Positions 44,726-53,026 of a stretch of DNA of 63,268 bases are shown piece by piece (position 1 is the first letter of the stretch; every line of letters begins with the position of its first letter). A program made the position numbers and the translations under genes. The DNA comes from CAZPHU01 sp964419255 (GTDB taxonomy: Bacteria > Fibrobacterota > Chitinivibrionia > Chitinivibrionales > CAYFVL01). The notes beneath the pieces are model-generated. The model did no database searches. It was not told the origin of the DNA and saw nothing but the letters and a program-made list of their open reading frames with translations. The stretch lies in NCBI GenBank assembly GCA_964419255.1, contig CAYQOU010000019.1, forward strand, positions 1-63,268, in the 5' to 3' direction.

Positions 44726-45136
44726 TTACTGGGAAATATCCTGGTGATAGTCGTTCCAAGCTTTTTCGATGGTCGCGGCCAGCTTGGCGCGGTTAAATGG
44801 TTTGAACAGGCAGGTATATTTGGAATGGCGGTTGAGCTTCACCAGGGTATGATTGGGATTATAGCCGAATCCGGTCATCAGAACCATCTCGGAGGGGATG
44901 TTTTTTTCTTTGATTTTGGTGATGAATTCATACCCATCCATATCGGGCATCGCTATATCGGTGAGAACCAGAAAAAACGGCTCTTGTTCCAATGATTCAA
45001 ATGCTTTTGATGTGGAATCTGCGGTGACGATTTCCCAATCGAGTGATTCCAGATAAATCTTGAGGAAATCCAGCACATCTGTCTCGTCATCGACGACGAG
45101 GATACGTCTATTTGGCGCTTTTTCTGAGAAGCTCAT
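44726..45136 (-). CDS. Receiver-only response regulator (second of pair)
   Basis: 136 residues consisting of one receiver domain: acidic pair D16/D17, phosphoacceptor D60 (LVLTDIAMPDMDG) and the conserved Lys in LFKPFN. There is no output domain. Its start lies 29 bases inside the upstream receiver gene, so the two are translationally coupled. Single-domain receivers act on protein partners; the KaiC-like ATPase upstream in the same unit is an obvious candidate. Confidence 0.88.
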   Translation of the reverse strand: MSFSEKAPNRRILVVDDETDVLDFLKIYLESLDWEIVTADSTSKAFESLEQEPFFLVLTDIAMPDMDGYEFITKIKEKNIPSEMVLMTGFGYNPNHTLVKLNRHSKYTCLFKPFNRAKLAATIEKAWNDYHQDISQ

Positions 45137-45488
45137 GAGTTTTATCGATCAGTTCCTGTTTCCCAAATGGTTTTGTAATATATGCATCGGCGTTCATCAC
45201 ATGCAAACCGACCATTTCGTCGAAACGCTCCGATTTTGCGGTCAGGATTGCGATGGGAACATGCTTGAATTCATCCCGTTTGCGTAACATCTTGAACACC
45301 TGCCATCCATCCATTTTCGGCATAGTAAGATCAAGCAAAACTGCATCCGGTTTGTATTCCAACGCCCGATCAAGAGCCAGAGATGGATCTAATACAGTAT
45401 CCACTTCAAAATCTTCTGTTTCAAGGACTAACTTCACTAAGTCCGCAATATCCCTGTCATCTTCGACAACCAGAATTTTCTTCTTCAT
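45108..45488 (-). CDS. Receiver-only response regulator (first of pair)
   Basis: 126 residues, CheY-like: ILVVEDD, phosphoacceptor D53 (VLLDLTMPKMDG) and the Lys in ITKPFG are all present. An ATG start at 45488 is preferred over the TTG one codon upstream. It lies 14 bases after the small membrane protein gene and overlaps the next receiver gene by 29 bases. No kinase gene is adjacent, so its phosphodonor must be encoded elsewhere. Confidence 0.88.
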   Translation of the reverse strand: MKKKILVVEDDRDIADLVKLVLETEDFEVDTVLDPSLALDRALEYKPDAVLLDLTMPKMDGWQVFKMLRKRDEFKHVPIAILTAKSERFDEMVGLHVMNADAYITKPFGKQELIDKTHELLRKSAK

Positions 45489-45502
45489 CAAAAATATAAC
45501 CT

Positions 45503-45808
45503 TTAACCCTTAAAATATTCGGAGAAAAGCCAATGCCAATACCGCAGAGATGATATAACTGCGATGATTCCCGCCGCGACTCTGAGAACTACGGCTGACA
45601 GGATTAATAGTGATTCGGATTCACCTGCGATCGTAACAATTCCCGACAGAGCAGCGGAACCAAGGATGATGATGACACCGACGTGCAGCATTCGATAGAC
45701 GGGAGGAATCTTTAATGCTTCCCCGAGTCGTTTGCTCAAGGATGCCAGAACGACCATAAGAATGATCATCGCGGCATCAAGAATCAGAAGGCTTTCTTGT
45801 CTTATCAT
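45503..45808 (-). CDS. Small membrane protein B of the KaiC-like unit
   Basis: 101 residues with three hydrophobic helices (ILDAAMIILMVVLASL, MLHVGVIIILGSAALSGIV, and ILSAVVLRVAAGIIAVIS). The ATG at 45808 starts four bases after the stop of the preceding membrane protein gene; a longer open frame upstream lies inside that gene. I do not recognise the family. Its place between the KaiC-like ATPase and two receivers suggests a membrane input or anchor for that unit. Confidence 0.68.
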   Translation of the reverse strand: MIRQESLLILDAAMIILMVVLASLSKRLGEALKIPPVYRMLHVGVIIILGSAALSGIVTIAGESESLLILSAVVLRVAAGIIAVISSLRYWHWLFSEYFKG

Positions 45809-45812
45809 ACGA

Positions 45813-46118
45813 CTACTTTTGCACTTTTCGCATGGTGAAATAAAGACCCAGTGACGTCCATGCAGAGGCGACTGCTGCACCAAATACGAATAATGACTGG
45901 AAAACTATAATGCTTATCTGTCTTTCTGATGAAATGAACAGGCTTACGATGTACAAAAATGTAAGCGCGATAGCTACGGTAAAGCCCGCCTGCGGGGCAG
46001 CCTGGTTGAATTTTTTCCGGTAAAAGGCGGATATGAGAAACGCGATCATGTTACAGAACATGAAACAGAGCGCATAGCCTGTTAGTAAGATGCTGGCCGG
46101 GCTATACTGAATAATCAT
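45813..46118 (-). CDS. Small membrane protein A of the KaiC-like unit
   Basis: 101 residues with three hydrophobic helices (ILLTGYALCFMFCNMIAFLI, TVAIALTFLYIVSLFI, and IIVFQSLFVFGAAVASAW). Its ATG overlaps the stop of the KaiC-like gene by one base (TAATG), so it is translationally coupled to it. It is the same length as membrane protein B but not obviously similar in sequence. Family unknown. Confidence 0.7.
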   Translation of the reverse strand: MIIQYSPASILLTGYALCFMFCNMIAFLISAFYRKKFNQAAPQAGFTVAIALTFLYIVSLFISSERQISIIVFQSLFVFGAAVASAWTSLGLYFTMRKVQK

Positions 46119-46897
46119 TACTTTCTTTTTTTCCCACCAAAAACATTCACAAATGCATCCTGCGGCGTATGTCGGGTTATCCCGCTCATGATCCCTTCCC
46201 GACCGCTGAATTTTGCCTCAACTTCCATGCCTGAGCTGGTGATGCTGAAACACCTGATATCCTTATGATGATTGCTGCCGCGCATCTTCAATACGAGCAG
46301 GGCTCTTTGAATAGAGCTGTCCACCTCAACATATCGCAACAGAATATAGGTGTCTACAATAAAGGGTATCTTGCTTGTCGTCTGGTTCAGCTGTCCCAGC
46401 AGGCTGTCGTTTTCTCTCAGCAGAATGCTTGTGACCGCCTCCCTTTTCAGGGAGTTAACAAACCTTCTTTCCAGCTCCCGCAGCTCTATCTCGTCGATGG
46501 ACAACGACTCAAAATGAGTCATGCTGTCCACGGCGATTCTTTTGACTCCCAGCCCTTCCACAAGCTCCACCAGCCGGCCGTCCAGCTCCTCAAATTCGTT
46601 CAAGGTGGTCTCGGGATCCGAGAAGATTATCTTCAGTTTGCCTTCTTCTTCGAACTTTTTGAGATCCCAGCCAAACTGAAGCGCATCGTGATAATATTGC
46701 TGAGGAAACTCCTCAAACGTAATTATCAGCCCGGGTTCGTTATATTTAATTATACCATTGCAAATAAACTGCATCGCCATTGTGGTTTTTCCGGTCCCCG
46801 GCGCACCCTCTACAAGGTTGGCGGAGCCCTGAATAAATCCGCCATAAATCATCTCATCTAGAACCGTTATTCCGGATGGTACCCTTTTGGAATCCAT
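46118..46897 (-). CDS. Single-domain KaiC-like RecA-fold ATPase
   Basis: 259 residues. The KaiC-type N-terminus GITVLDEMIYGGFIQGS precedes Walker A GAPGTGKT (31-38), and the adjacent glutamates of TFEE (62-63) match the catalytic pair of KaiC. IAVDSMTHFE is the Walker B region. Only one KaiC domain is present, so it is a regulatory ATPase, not a clock KaiC with two domains. An AGAAGG precedes the ATG. It is 22 bases from argF and coupled to two membrane proteins and two receivers; a signalling switch is the most likely role. Confidence 0.85.
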   Translation of the reverse strand: MDSKRVPSGITVLDEMIYGGFIQGSANLVEGAPGTGKTTMAMQFICNGIIKYNEPGLIITFEEFPQQYYHDALQFGWDLKKFEEEGKLKIIFSDPETTLNEFEELDGRLVELVEGLGVKRIAVDSMTHFESLSIDEIELRELERRFVNSLKREAVTSILLRENDSLLGQLNQTTSKIPFIVDTYILLRYVEVDSSIQRALLVLKMRGSNHHKDIRCFSITSSGMEVEAKFSGREGIMSGITRHTPQDAFVNVFGGKKRK

Positions 46898-46919
46898 AAA
46901 ACCTTCTCAGATAAATGGG

Positions 46920-47849
46920 TTAAGAAAAAAGATGAACAATTACCGCTTTCTGTACGTGTAACCTGTTTTCGGCCTCATCGAAGGCAACTGAGTGTTTGGA
47001 ATCGAGAACGTCGCTGGTTATCTCTTCACCCCGGTGGGCCGGAAGGCAGTGAGAGACCAGTACGTCGGATGGTGCGGCGGAAAGAAGGGTTTGGTTGAGC
47101 TGAAATTCGGCAAACACCGAGGCCCTTTTCTCCGCCTCATCCTCCTGTCCCATGCTTGCCCAGACATCAGTATAAATAACGCTCGCTTCCGATACAACAT
47201 CCGCTGGCTTGTGCGTAACGCGTATCGAACTACCTGTCAGGGTGCCGATTTGGCTGCATTGGCTCACCAGCGATTCAGCCAACTCATAGCCGGGGGGGCA
47301 TACCAGTGAAAAATCGTAGCCCAGTTTCGCGCACAAGATCATTATCGAAGCGCACACGTTATTTCCATCACCCAGAAATACCACGTGAGGTTTCTTGTTT
47401 TGGGGATGCCGCTCCTTGAGTGTCAGTGCAAAGGCAAGTGCCTGGCAGGGGTGGTATTTGTCGCTGAGGGCATTTATGACCGGAATGCAACTATGCTTTG
47501 CAAGCTGTACCAGCGTATCATTACTATATGTCCTGGCAACAATCAGATGAATCCAGCGCTGAAGATTGCGGGCAACATCCTCCACACTCTCCCGTTTGCC
47601 CATCTGCACCATATTGGAGGCCAGATTGAGGGCATTGCCGCCCAGCTCATACACAGCGGTCTCAAAAGTTATGCGGGTACGCAGAGAGGGTTTTTCAAAT
47701 ATCAGAACTCCCGTGCGTCCTTTCATCGGTTTTGGCTCATCGGCCATGAGGCGGTTTTTCTTCAGTTCCGCTGCCGTGTTAAGGATATTGATGATCTCTT
47801 TCGGATCGAAATCCAGAAGCGTAATTAAGTCTTTTTTTCCGCGAGACAT
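46920..47849 (-). CDS. argF: Ornithine carbamoyltransferase
   Basis: 309 residues from the ATG at 47849; a TTG lies five codons earlier. Carbamoyl-phosphate binding KPSLRTRITFE (the usual STRT variant), the HPCQALA block and the ornithine loop HCLPAHRGEE are intact. It makes citrulline from ornithine and carbamoyl phosphate in arginine synthesis. It is the first gene of a minus-strand unit that continues into the KaiC-like ATPase 22 bases downstream, an odd pairing that may only reflect shared transcription. Confidence 0.95.
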   Translation of the reverse strand: MSRGKKDLITLLDFDPKEIINILNTAAELKKNRLMADEPKPMKGRTGVLIFEKPSLRTRITFETAVYELGGNALNLASNMVQMGKRESVEDVARNLQRWIHLIVARTYSNDTLVQLAKHSCIPVINALSDKYHPCQALAFALTLKERHPQNKKPHVVFLGDGNNVCASIMILCAKLGYDFSLVCPPGYELAESLVSQCSQIGTLTGSSIRVTHKPADVVSEASVIYTDVWASMGQEDEAEKRASVFAEFQLNQTLLSAAPSDVLVSHCLPAHRGEEITSDVLDSKHSVAFDEAENRLHVQKAVIVHLFS

Positions 47850-47942
47850 TATAAATTCTTTCAAAAATTAAAATACTGGTAAATTACGGGAAAGCTTGCC
47901 CGAAATAATTAAAGTATTTAAAATACATCTTTTGCAGAGTCA

Positions 47943-48001
47943 TATAGCAAGAATATGCATCTTGTATTTCCAGACTAAAATATGTGATATGTCTTGCTAT
48001 A
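47943..48001. repeat. Inverted repeat in the argF/spoVG divergent region
   Basis: TATAGCAAGA (47943-47952) and TCTTGCTATA (47992-48001) are perfect ten-base inverted repeats 39 bases apart in an AT-rich region between divergent starts. They could be two half-sites of a regulator or the base of an RNA stem. No regulator is adjacent. Confidence 0.4.
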
Positions 48002-48078
48002 AACTCAACTATCCAACATTTTTGTATTTGTAACCCTGGAAGCATGTGAGCGTGTATCCAACTCACAGGAGGCTCATC

Positions 48079-48429
48079 GTGGAAATCACCGAAGTACGGA
48101 TTACTCTGAGAAACGAAGACAAGCTAAAAGCCTTTGCCAGCATAACGATCGATGACTGCTTTGTCGTTAGAGGTTTGAAGATTATCAACGGTTCTCAGGG
48201 CTTCTTTGTATCAATGCCAAGCCGCAGACGAAAAGATGGGGGTTATCAGGATATCGCTCATCCGATCAATAACGAAATGCGCAAACAAATCGAAGACAAG
48301 GTTCTCGATGCATTTGAATCGGAGCTCAACTCCGCGGGAGCCGCGCAGCCCGAAAATGTCAGTACTGTTTCCCCGGATCGGGAAGAAGAAGGTGAAATCT
48401 ACTTCGGCCCCGACAATCTCGAGGAATAG
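48079..48429 (+). CDS. spoVG: SpoVG family protein
   Basis: 116 residues. The GTG at 48079 follows a perfect AGGAGG with six-base spacing. The family start EITEVRITLRNEDKLKAFASITIDD (two strands) and FVSMPSRR are clear; the C-terminal ~25 residues are acidic and disordered. SpoVG proteins bind nucleic acid and regulate development, capsule or virulence genes in Firmicutes and spirochaetes. It occurs widely in non-sporulating bacteria, so it does not imply spores. Confidence 0.92.
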   Translation: MEITEVRITLRNEDKLKAFASITIDDCFVVRGLKIINGSQGFFVSMPSRRRKDGGYQDIAHPINNEMRKQIEDKVLDAFESELNSAGAAQPENVSTVSPDREEEGEIYFGPDNLEE

Positions 48430-48456
48430 GTATCTGATTCTCTGGAAAATACCACA

Positions 48457-48498
48457 GGAAGAGAAGGTGTTTGGTTTCAAAAAAATGCCTTCTCTTCC
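48457..48498 (+). terminator. Hairpin after spoVG
   Basis: GGAAGAGAAGG (48457-48467) pairs perfectly with CCTTCTCTTCC (48488-48498) around a 20-base loop rich in A. A run of A follows instead of T, so efficiency on the plus strand is doubtful. It separates spoVG from the tRNA gene. Confidence 0.45.
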
Positions 48499-48555
48499 AA
48501 AAAACTCTCCACAAAATATCTGCATGTATTATTTTTAGAGATTCTGTTCTCCTGC

Positions 48556-48630
48556 TGGGGCGTCGACAAGCGGTAAGTCACATGGTTTTGGTCCATGCAT
48601 TCGGAGGTTCGAATCCTTCCGCCCCAGCCA
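48556..48630 (+). tRNA. tRNA-Gln (anticodon TTG), CCA encoded
   Basis: The seven-base acceptor stem TGGGGCG (48556-48562) pairs with CGCCCCA (48620-48626), followed by discriminator G and an encoded CCA. The anticodon arm is CATGG-TTTTGGT-CCATG with TTG in the loop. The T arm is GGAGG-TTCGAAT-CCTTC with one G-T wobble. The D loop contains AAGCGGTAAG, standard for tRNA-Gln. Confidence 0.95.
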
Positions 48631-48807
48631 TTACCCAGTTTCAAAACCGGATGGAAACGGGTTATTTTTTATCCGACAGGTCCATTCGGGCAGGAAATCG
48701 GAAGAGCAGACGCTTATACCAACCGAACAGTTCAAAATCAGGTAGATATACATCGAAAATCGATGAGGCTCTTATCTAAGAGGCATCGTTTTGAAGGAGG
48801 TCATATT

Positions 48808-49416
48808 TTGGATGTGGTGAAATTAGAAGCACGGCAGCGTGCGGGAACCGGCAAATCCTACACTCGGAAGGCTCGGGCGAGTGGGTGGATTCCTGCTGTT
48901 TATTATGGCCATAACGAACCGGTGAAGCATATCGAGGTGAGTGCCCGCGATTTCGGTGCCCTGGTCCGGGCCAAGCAGACGACCCACCTGATCGATCTGG
49001 GCCTCGAAGACGGTGGCAAATCGGTTGCCATCATAAAGGAGATCCAAAAGGATGTGATCAGGCGGGGAGTGTATAAACATGTCGATTTTCAGAGCGTCTC
49101 CATGGATGAGATTATCACTGTGGATGTGCCTGTTGAGATCGTCGGGACGCCTGTCGGGGTAAAGGACGAAGACGGTTTGCTTGAGCATCCGGTACGATCG
49201 GTAAATGTACAATGCCTGCCGGGTAATATTCCGGAGAAGGTTAGTATCGATGTGTCTGCTTTGCATGTCGGTGATTCGATCCATGTAAAAGATGTTACGT
49301 TCGAAAATTTTTCCATCACCGATGCTCCCGAAGAAGTCCTGGCCGTGGTCACTCATCCTAAGGGTGGAGCCGGCGCAGAGGAGCAGACGGAGGCAGAAGA
49401 GGGTGCTGCTCAATAA
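48808..49416 (+). CDS. rplY: 50S ribosomal protein L25/CTC form
   Basis: 202 residues from a TTG at 48808, seven bases behind a perfect AAGGAGG; the longer open frame upstream reads through the tRNA gene. VVKLEARQRAGTGKSYTRKARASG is the L25 N-terminus in two parts, and the CTC-type beta domain follows (VDFQSVSMDEIITVDVPVEI). A disordered acidic tail ends the protein. It binds 5S rRNA. pth follows, a common order. Confidence 0.94.
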   Translation: MDVVKLEARQRAGTGKSYTRKARASGWIPAVYYGHNEPVKHIEVSARDFGALVRAKQTTHLIDLGLEDGGKSVAIIKEIQKDVIRRGVYKHVDFQSVSMDEIITVDVPVEIVGTPVGVKDEDGLLEHPVRSVNVQCLPGNIPEKVSIDVSALHVGDSIHVKDVTFENFSITDAPEEVLAVVTHPKGGAGAEEQTEAEEGAAQ

Positions 49417-49447
49417 TTCTCCTCACTGGTGAGGAGTCGAGTAATCG

Positions 49448-50056
49448 ATGCTGAAGTGGTTTTTATCACTTTTTCGAAACCGTGTCACTCCCTCCGTCGA
49501 GTTTGTTATCGTAGGAGTCGGCAATGTCGGTGAGAAGTACGAAAACACCAGGCATAATATAGGTTTCATGGTTGCAGACCGGCTGATCGAGCAGCTTCAA
49601 TCGCCTCACCGCTTTCATGGTTGTGAGGCGGAGGTCGTAACCGGTACCTTGGAGGGGCGTGCCGTGGCGGTGGCAAAGCCGGTTACGTTTGTGAATCGAT
49701 CCGGAGAATCGGTACGGTTGCTGCTTAAAAAATTTGGCGTACCGGTGACATCGTGTCTGGTGATGGTTGACGACTTCAATCTGAATCTGGGTACACTGAG
49801 ACTTCGTCGCCAGGGTTCATCGGGAGGCCACAACGGGCTTAAATCGATTATCGATGCGATTGGAAAGGAATTTCCGCGGCTGCGCCTGGGAGTCGGGCCT
49901 CTTCCTCAAAACGAATCCGTGATAGATTTTGTCCTTGGAACATTTGACTCCTCCGAGGACATGCACAAACAGCAGGCGATTTCACAGGCATCGGAGGCGT
50001 GTAAACAGTTTTGCCTTCATGGGATCGAACGAACAATGAACGAATTCAATAGATAA
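49448..50056 (+). CDS. pth: Peptidyl-tRNA hydrolase
   Basis: 202 residues. VGVGNVGEKYENTRHNIGF holds the catalytic H36, with N in VTFVNRSG and D in VMVDDFNL. SSGGHNGLKSI is the substrate-binding loop. An extra 15 residues (MLKWFLSLFRNRVTP) precede the domain compared with E. coli Pth. It recycles peptidyl-tRNA released from stalled ribosomes. It follows rplY by about 30 bases. Confidence 0.96.
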   Translation: MLKWFLSLFRNRVTPSVEFVIVGVGNVGEKYENTRHNIGFMVADRLIEQLQSPHRFHGCEAEVVTGTLEGRAVAVAKPVTFVNRSGESVRLLLKKFGVPVTSCLVMVDDFNLNLGTLRLRRQGSSGGHNGLKSIIDAIGKEFPRLRLGVGPLPQNESVIDFVLGTFDSSEDMHKQQAISQASEACKQFCLHGIERTMNEFNR

Positions 50057-50068
50057 TTTTTTTTCCTG

Positions 50069-50091
50069 CTCCGGTTAAACCACAACCGGGG
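50069..50091 (+). promoter_or_regulatory. Hairpin in the rpsF leader
   Basis: CTCCGGTT (50069-50076) pairs with AACCGGGG (50084-50091), eight bases with one wobble, 24 bases before the rpsF start. It is preceded by a T8 tract and could belong to the end of pth or act as an S6:S18 autoregulatory leader, which in other bacteria is a stem with a conserved CCG. I cannot tell which. Confidence 0.3.
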
Positions 50092-50114
50092 ACTTACGGC
50101 CAAAGGAGGATTGT

Positions 50115-50492
50115 GTGGCAAAACCCTATGAGATGATGGTTCTCTTCGATGCATCTATCGGAGATGAGTCGGTTAAAAAGGCTCAATCGGATATGGAAGC
50201 TCTGATTACCGGCAACGGAGGATCGATCGAAAATATCAACGATTGGGGCAAGCGTGAGCTGGCCTATGAGATCGGCGGAAAAAAGTCGGCTGTGTACACT
50301 GTTTTCCTTTTTGAGGGGCCAGGTGAATTACCCGCGACTATCGAACGGGAGTTGAAACTCAACACCAACGTTCTTCGGTACATGCTTCTGGTCAGAGATC
50401 CTCAAAAGGTGACCGTTTTTAATGCTCCTCCCAGAAGAGCTCCGGAAGACAGAGAAGGGTCGGATAATTCAGAAGAAAGTAACGAAGATTAG
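50115..50492 (+). CDS. rpsF: 30S ribosomal protein S6
   Basis: 125 residues from a GTG with a perfect AAGGAGG five bases upstream. YEMMVLFDASIGDE and WGKRELAYEIGGKKSAVYTV are typical S6 blocks. The last ~25 residues are an acidic, serine-rich tail. It pairs with S18 on the platform of the small subunit. First gene of the rpsF-rpsR-rplI unit. Confidence 0.96.
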   Translation: MAKPYEMMVLFDASIGDESVKKAQSDMEALITGNGGSIENINDWGKRELAYEIGGKKSAVYTVFLFEGPGELPATIERELKLNTNVLRYMLLVRDPQKVTVFNAPPRRAPEDREGSDNSEESNED

Positions 50493-50509
50493 GAGAGGGG
50501 ATAAATACA

Positions 50510-50740
50510 ATGCCAAGAAGAGGAAAACGTACCAGAAAAGTCTGTTTTTTTTGTGAAAATCGCTACGAGCCCGACTACAAAGACGAAAATGGGTTGAGAA
50601 GGTTTGTGACCGAGCGGGGTAAAATCGTTCCTCGTCGTCTCAATGGTTCATGTGCAAAGCATCAGAGAGTGCTGGCTACGGAAGTCAAGCAGGCGCGTTA
50701 TGTAGCACTGCTGCCGTTTGTAGCCCAGAATATCAAGTAG
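50510..50740 (+). CDS. rpsR: 30S ribosomal protein S18
   Basis: 76 residues, complete. RKVCFFCENRYEPDYKD near the start carries two cysteines that may bind zinc, and GKIVPRRLNGSCAKHQRVLATEVKQARYVALLPF (in two blocks) is the conserved S18 core. It binds next to S6. No ssb gene separates it from rpsF, unlike the Firmicutes and many other bacteria. Confidence 0.96.
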   Translation: MPRRGKRTRKVCFFCENRYEPDYKDENGLRRFVTERGKIVPRRLNGSCAKHQRVLATEVKQARYVALLPFVAQNIK

Positions 50741-50799
50741 TATCGTAGCGGTTTATTATTTGCTTAATAGCCTCACAACTCAGAGGAGCGCGGTGAAAA

Positions 50800-51258
50800 A
50801 TGGAAGTCGTACTGAAAAAAGATCATGAAAGACTGGGGAACGCGTTGGATGTCGTCACGGTAAAAAACGGCTACGCTCGCAATTACCTGATTCCCGCGGG
50901 AATCGCAGTCCCTGCTACCAAAGGGAACAGGAAAATGGTGGCAGAGTCTAAAAAATACACGGAAAAGCGTGAAGAGAAGAGATTGGGCGAAGCGCGTGAG
51001 CTTGCCAAAAAAATCGAAAAGGTCCCCTGCACAATTCCTGTAAAGGTGGGTGAGGAGGACAAGGTTTTTGGCTCGGTCACCAGCCAGGAGATCGCCGATT
51101 TTCTCAAAAAAGAGGGATTTGATATCGAAAAACGCGTCGTAGATCTGCAAGAGCCAATCAAGCAGCTTGGGGTCTATAACGTTCCGATCAAGCTGCACAG
51201 AGAAGTAAGTGCTATGTTAAAGGTTTGGGTCGTAAAGGAAGAAGAAGAAAACAAGTAG
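50800..51258 (+). CDS. rplI: 50S ribosomal protein L9
   Basis: 152 residues. The N-terminal domain begins MEVVLKKDHERLGNALDVV with NGYARNYLIPAGIAVPAT. The connecting helix is rich in K and E, and the C-terminal domain includes KVFGSVTSQEIADFL. AGAGGAG precedes the ATG. It links the large subunit to neighbouring ribosomes on polysomes. Third gene of the S6-S18-L9 unit. Confidence 0.96.
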   Translation: MEVVLKKDHERLGNALDVVTVKNGYARNYLIPAGIAVPATKGNRKMVAESKKYTEKREEKRLGEARELAKKIEKVPCTIPVKVGEEDKVFGSVTSQEIADFLKKEGFDIEKRVVDLQEPIKQLGVYNVPIKLHREVSAMLKVWVVKEEEENK

Positions 51259-51289
51259 CCATTCTCGAAAATCTAATGAAAGGAGCCGC

Positions 51290-52177
51290 ATGAAACTGCA
51301 AGGATGTTTTGTAGCCGTTGTAACACCACTGGATACCAATCAGCAGTTAGATGAAGCTGGACTCAGAAGAAACGTCGACTTTCTAATCGACAATGGTGTC
51401 TCGGGAATCGTACCGTGTGGTACAACGGGTGAATCCGCGACTCTTTCCTGGGAAGAACACAATAAGGTTGTAGATATAGTCATTGACCAGGTCAAGGGAC
51501 GTGTGACTGTGGTTGCCGGCGCGGGGTCAAACAACACCGCCGAATCTATCGAGGCGGCGCGTCATGCGAAGGAAGCGGGCGCCGATGCAATCCTCTGTAT
51601 CACCCCCTATTACAACAAGCCTACTCAGGAAGGGCTCTATCAGCATTACAGGGCAATAACCACAAACGTGGACATCCCTATCGTCGTCTATAATGTCCCC
51701 GGACGTACCGGTGTTAATCTACAGCCCGAAACGATGGAGCGCCTCTGCGAATTCGATAATGTCGTTGCGGTCAAGGAAGCCAGCGGCAACGTTACTCAGG
51801 TCTCCGAAATTCATCGCCGCTGCGGTGAGCGGATCTCTATTCTTTCTGGTGACGATGCCCTGACTCTGCCTATTCTTTGCGTCGGCGGCAGTGGTGTAAT
51901 TTCGGTTGTCGGAAACTTTATCCCCGACCGGATGAGTGCGATGGTCTCTGCGTTTCTTGATGGTGATACGCAAAAGGCCAGAGAGATTCATGAAGGAATT
52001 CTGCCGATTGCGCAGGCGATGTTCATAGAAACCAATCCTATACCGGTAAAGACGGCTATGAATCACCTGGGCTTGAGTGCCGGATCTTTCCGTTTGCCTA
52101 TGGTTGCGATGACCGAGGACAATAAACAGAAGCTCATTTCCGTACTAAACTCAGGTAATGTCAAACCCCTAAAGTAA
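51290..52177 (+). CDS. dapA: 4-hydroxy-tetrahydrodipicolinate synthase
   Basis: 295 residues of the class I aldolase fold. CGTTGESATLSWEEH, ITPYYNKPTQEG and the Schiff-base lysine K162 in VAVKEASGN are intact. AAGGAG precedes the ATG. It condenses pyruvate with aspartate semialdehyde, the first committed step to lysine and meso-diaminopimelate for peptidoglycan. dapB follows 12 bases later. Confidence 0.97.
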   Translation: MKLQGCFVAVVTPLDTNQQLDEAGLRRNVDFLIDNGVSGIVPCGTTGESATLSWEEHNKVVDIVIDQVKGRVTVVAGAGSNNTAESIEAARHAKEAGADAILCITPYYNKPTQEGLYQHYRAITTNVDIPIVVYNVPGRTGVNLQPETMERLCEFDNVVAVKEASGNVTQVSEIHRRCGERISILSGDDALTLPILCVGGSGVISVVGNFIPDRMSAMVSAFLDGDTQKAREIHEGILPIAQAMFIETNPIPVKTAMNHLGLSAGSFRLPMVAMTEDNKQKLISVLNSGNVKPLK

Positions 52178-52189
52178 AAGTACCTGTTT

Positions 52190-52993
52190 ATGGCAGTAAA
52201 AATTATTGTAACTGGTGTCCTGGGGCGAATGGGAACAGAAATCGCCCGTATTGCAATCGACGATGATGCATGTGAGTTGGTAGGATGCACCGAATTGCCG
52301 GAAAGTAATGCCGTCGGAAAACCTGTCGGCGATTTCATCGGTGATAAGAATATCACCGTTCCGATCAGTGATTCTGTTGCCTCCATACCGGGTGATGATT
52401 CAGTGGTTGTAGAATTTACCAGTCCTGCCGGTACGATGGGAGTAGCCGATGCGCTGCGTGGAACCCAAAAAGGGCTTGTGGTCGGTACTACCGGCCTGAA
52501 CGATCAGCAGCTGGCTGTTCTCAGCCGGCTTGCTGAAACAAATCCGGTGCTGGTCAGCCCGAACATGAGTCTGGGAGTTAACCTTCTGTTTTATCTCACG
52601 AGTCTGGTTTCAAAACGTCTTGGTGAAGATTTCGATATCGAGATTATTGAAGCGCATCACCGATTCAAAAAAGATGCTCCCAGTGGAACGGCTAAACGTC
52701 TTGGTGAGTTGGCCGCAGAAGCTATCGGAAAAACCTATCAGGAAGCTGTGCGGGATGGACGTAGCGGTATGGTTGGCGAGAGAACTCCCAAAGAAATCGG
52801 CATGCATGCCGTGCGTGGGGGGGATATCGTCGGGGATCACACCGTCCTGTTTGCCGGAATGGGCGAGAGGATAGAGCTACGACATGTCGCTCACAGCCGC
52901 ACTACCTTTGCTAAAGGGGCAGTTACCGCAGCAAAATGGCTGAGTTCGAAACCGGCCGGATTATATTCGATGAACGATATGCTCGGTTTATAA
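52190..52993 (+). CDS. dapB: 4-hydroxy-tetrahydrodipicolinate reductase
   Basis: 267 residues. NAD(P)-binding VTGVLGRMGTEIARI, the core VSPNMSLGVNLLFYL, and the active-site histidines H156-H157 in EAHHRFKKDAPSGTA are all present. It reduces the DapA product. A dapA-dapB operon. The following gene (DUF5683-like) starts 33 bases later and could be read through. Confidence 0.97.
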   Translation: MAVKIIVTGVLGRMGTEIARIAIDDDACELVGCTELPESNAVGKPVGDFIGDKNITVPISDSVASIPGDDSVVVEFTSPAGTMGVADALRGTQKGLVVGTTGLNDQQLAVLSRLAETNPVLVSPNMSLGVNLLFYLTSLVSKRLGEDFDIEIIEAHHRFKKDAPSGTAKRLGELAAEAIGKTYQEAVRDGRSGMVGERTPKEIGMHAVRGGDIVGDHTVLFAGMGERIELRHVAHSRTTFAKGAVTAAKWLSSKPAGLYSMNDMLGL

Positions 52994-53026
52994 ATCTTTC
53001 CTTGTAGCTTTCCTCAGGGAGCGAAT

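Noticed and set aside
46118..46897. A circadian clock KaiC
   Set aside because: Only one KaiC domain is present and kaiA/kaiB are absent.
48079..48429. Taking spoVG as evidence of sporulation
   Set aside because: SpoVG is common in non-sporulating bacteria and no sporulation genes are present.
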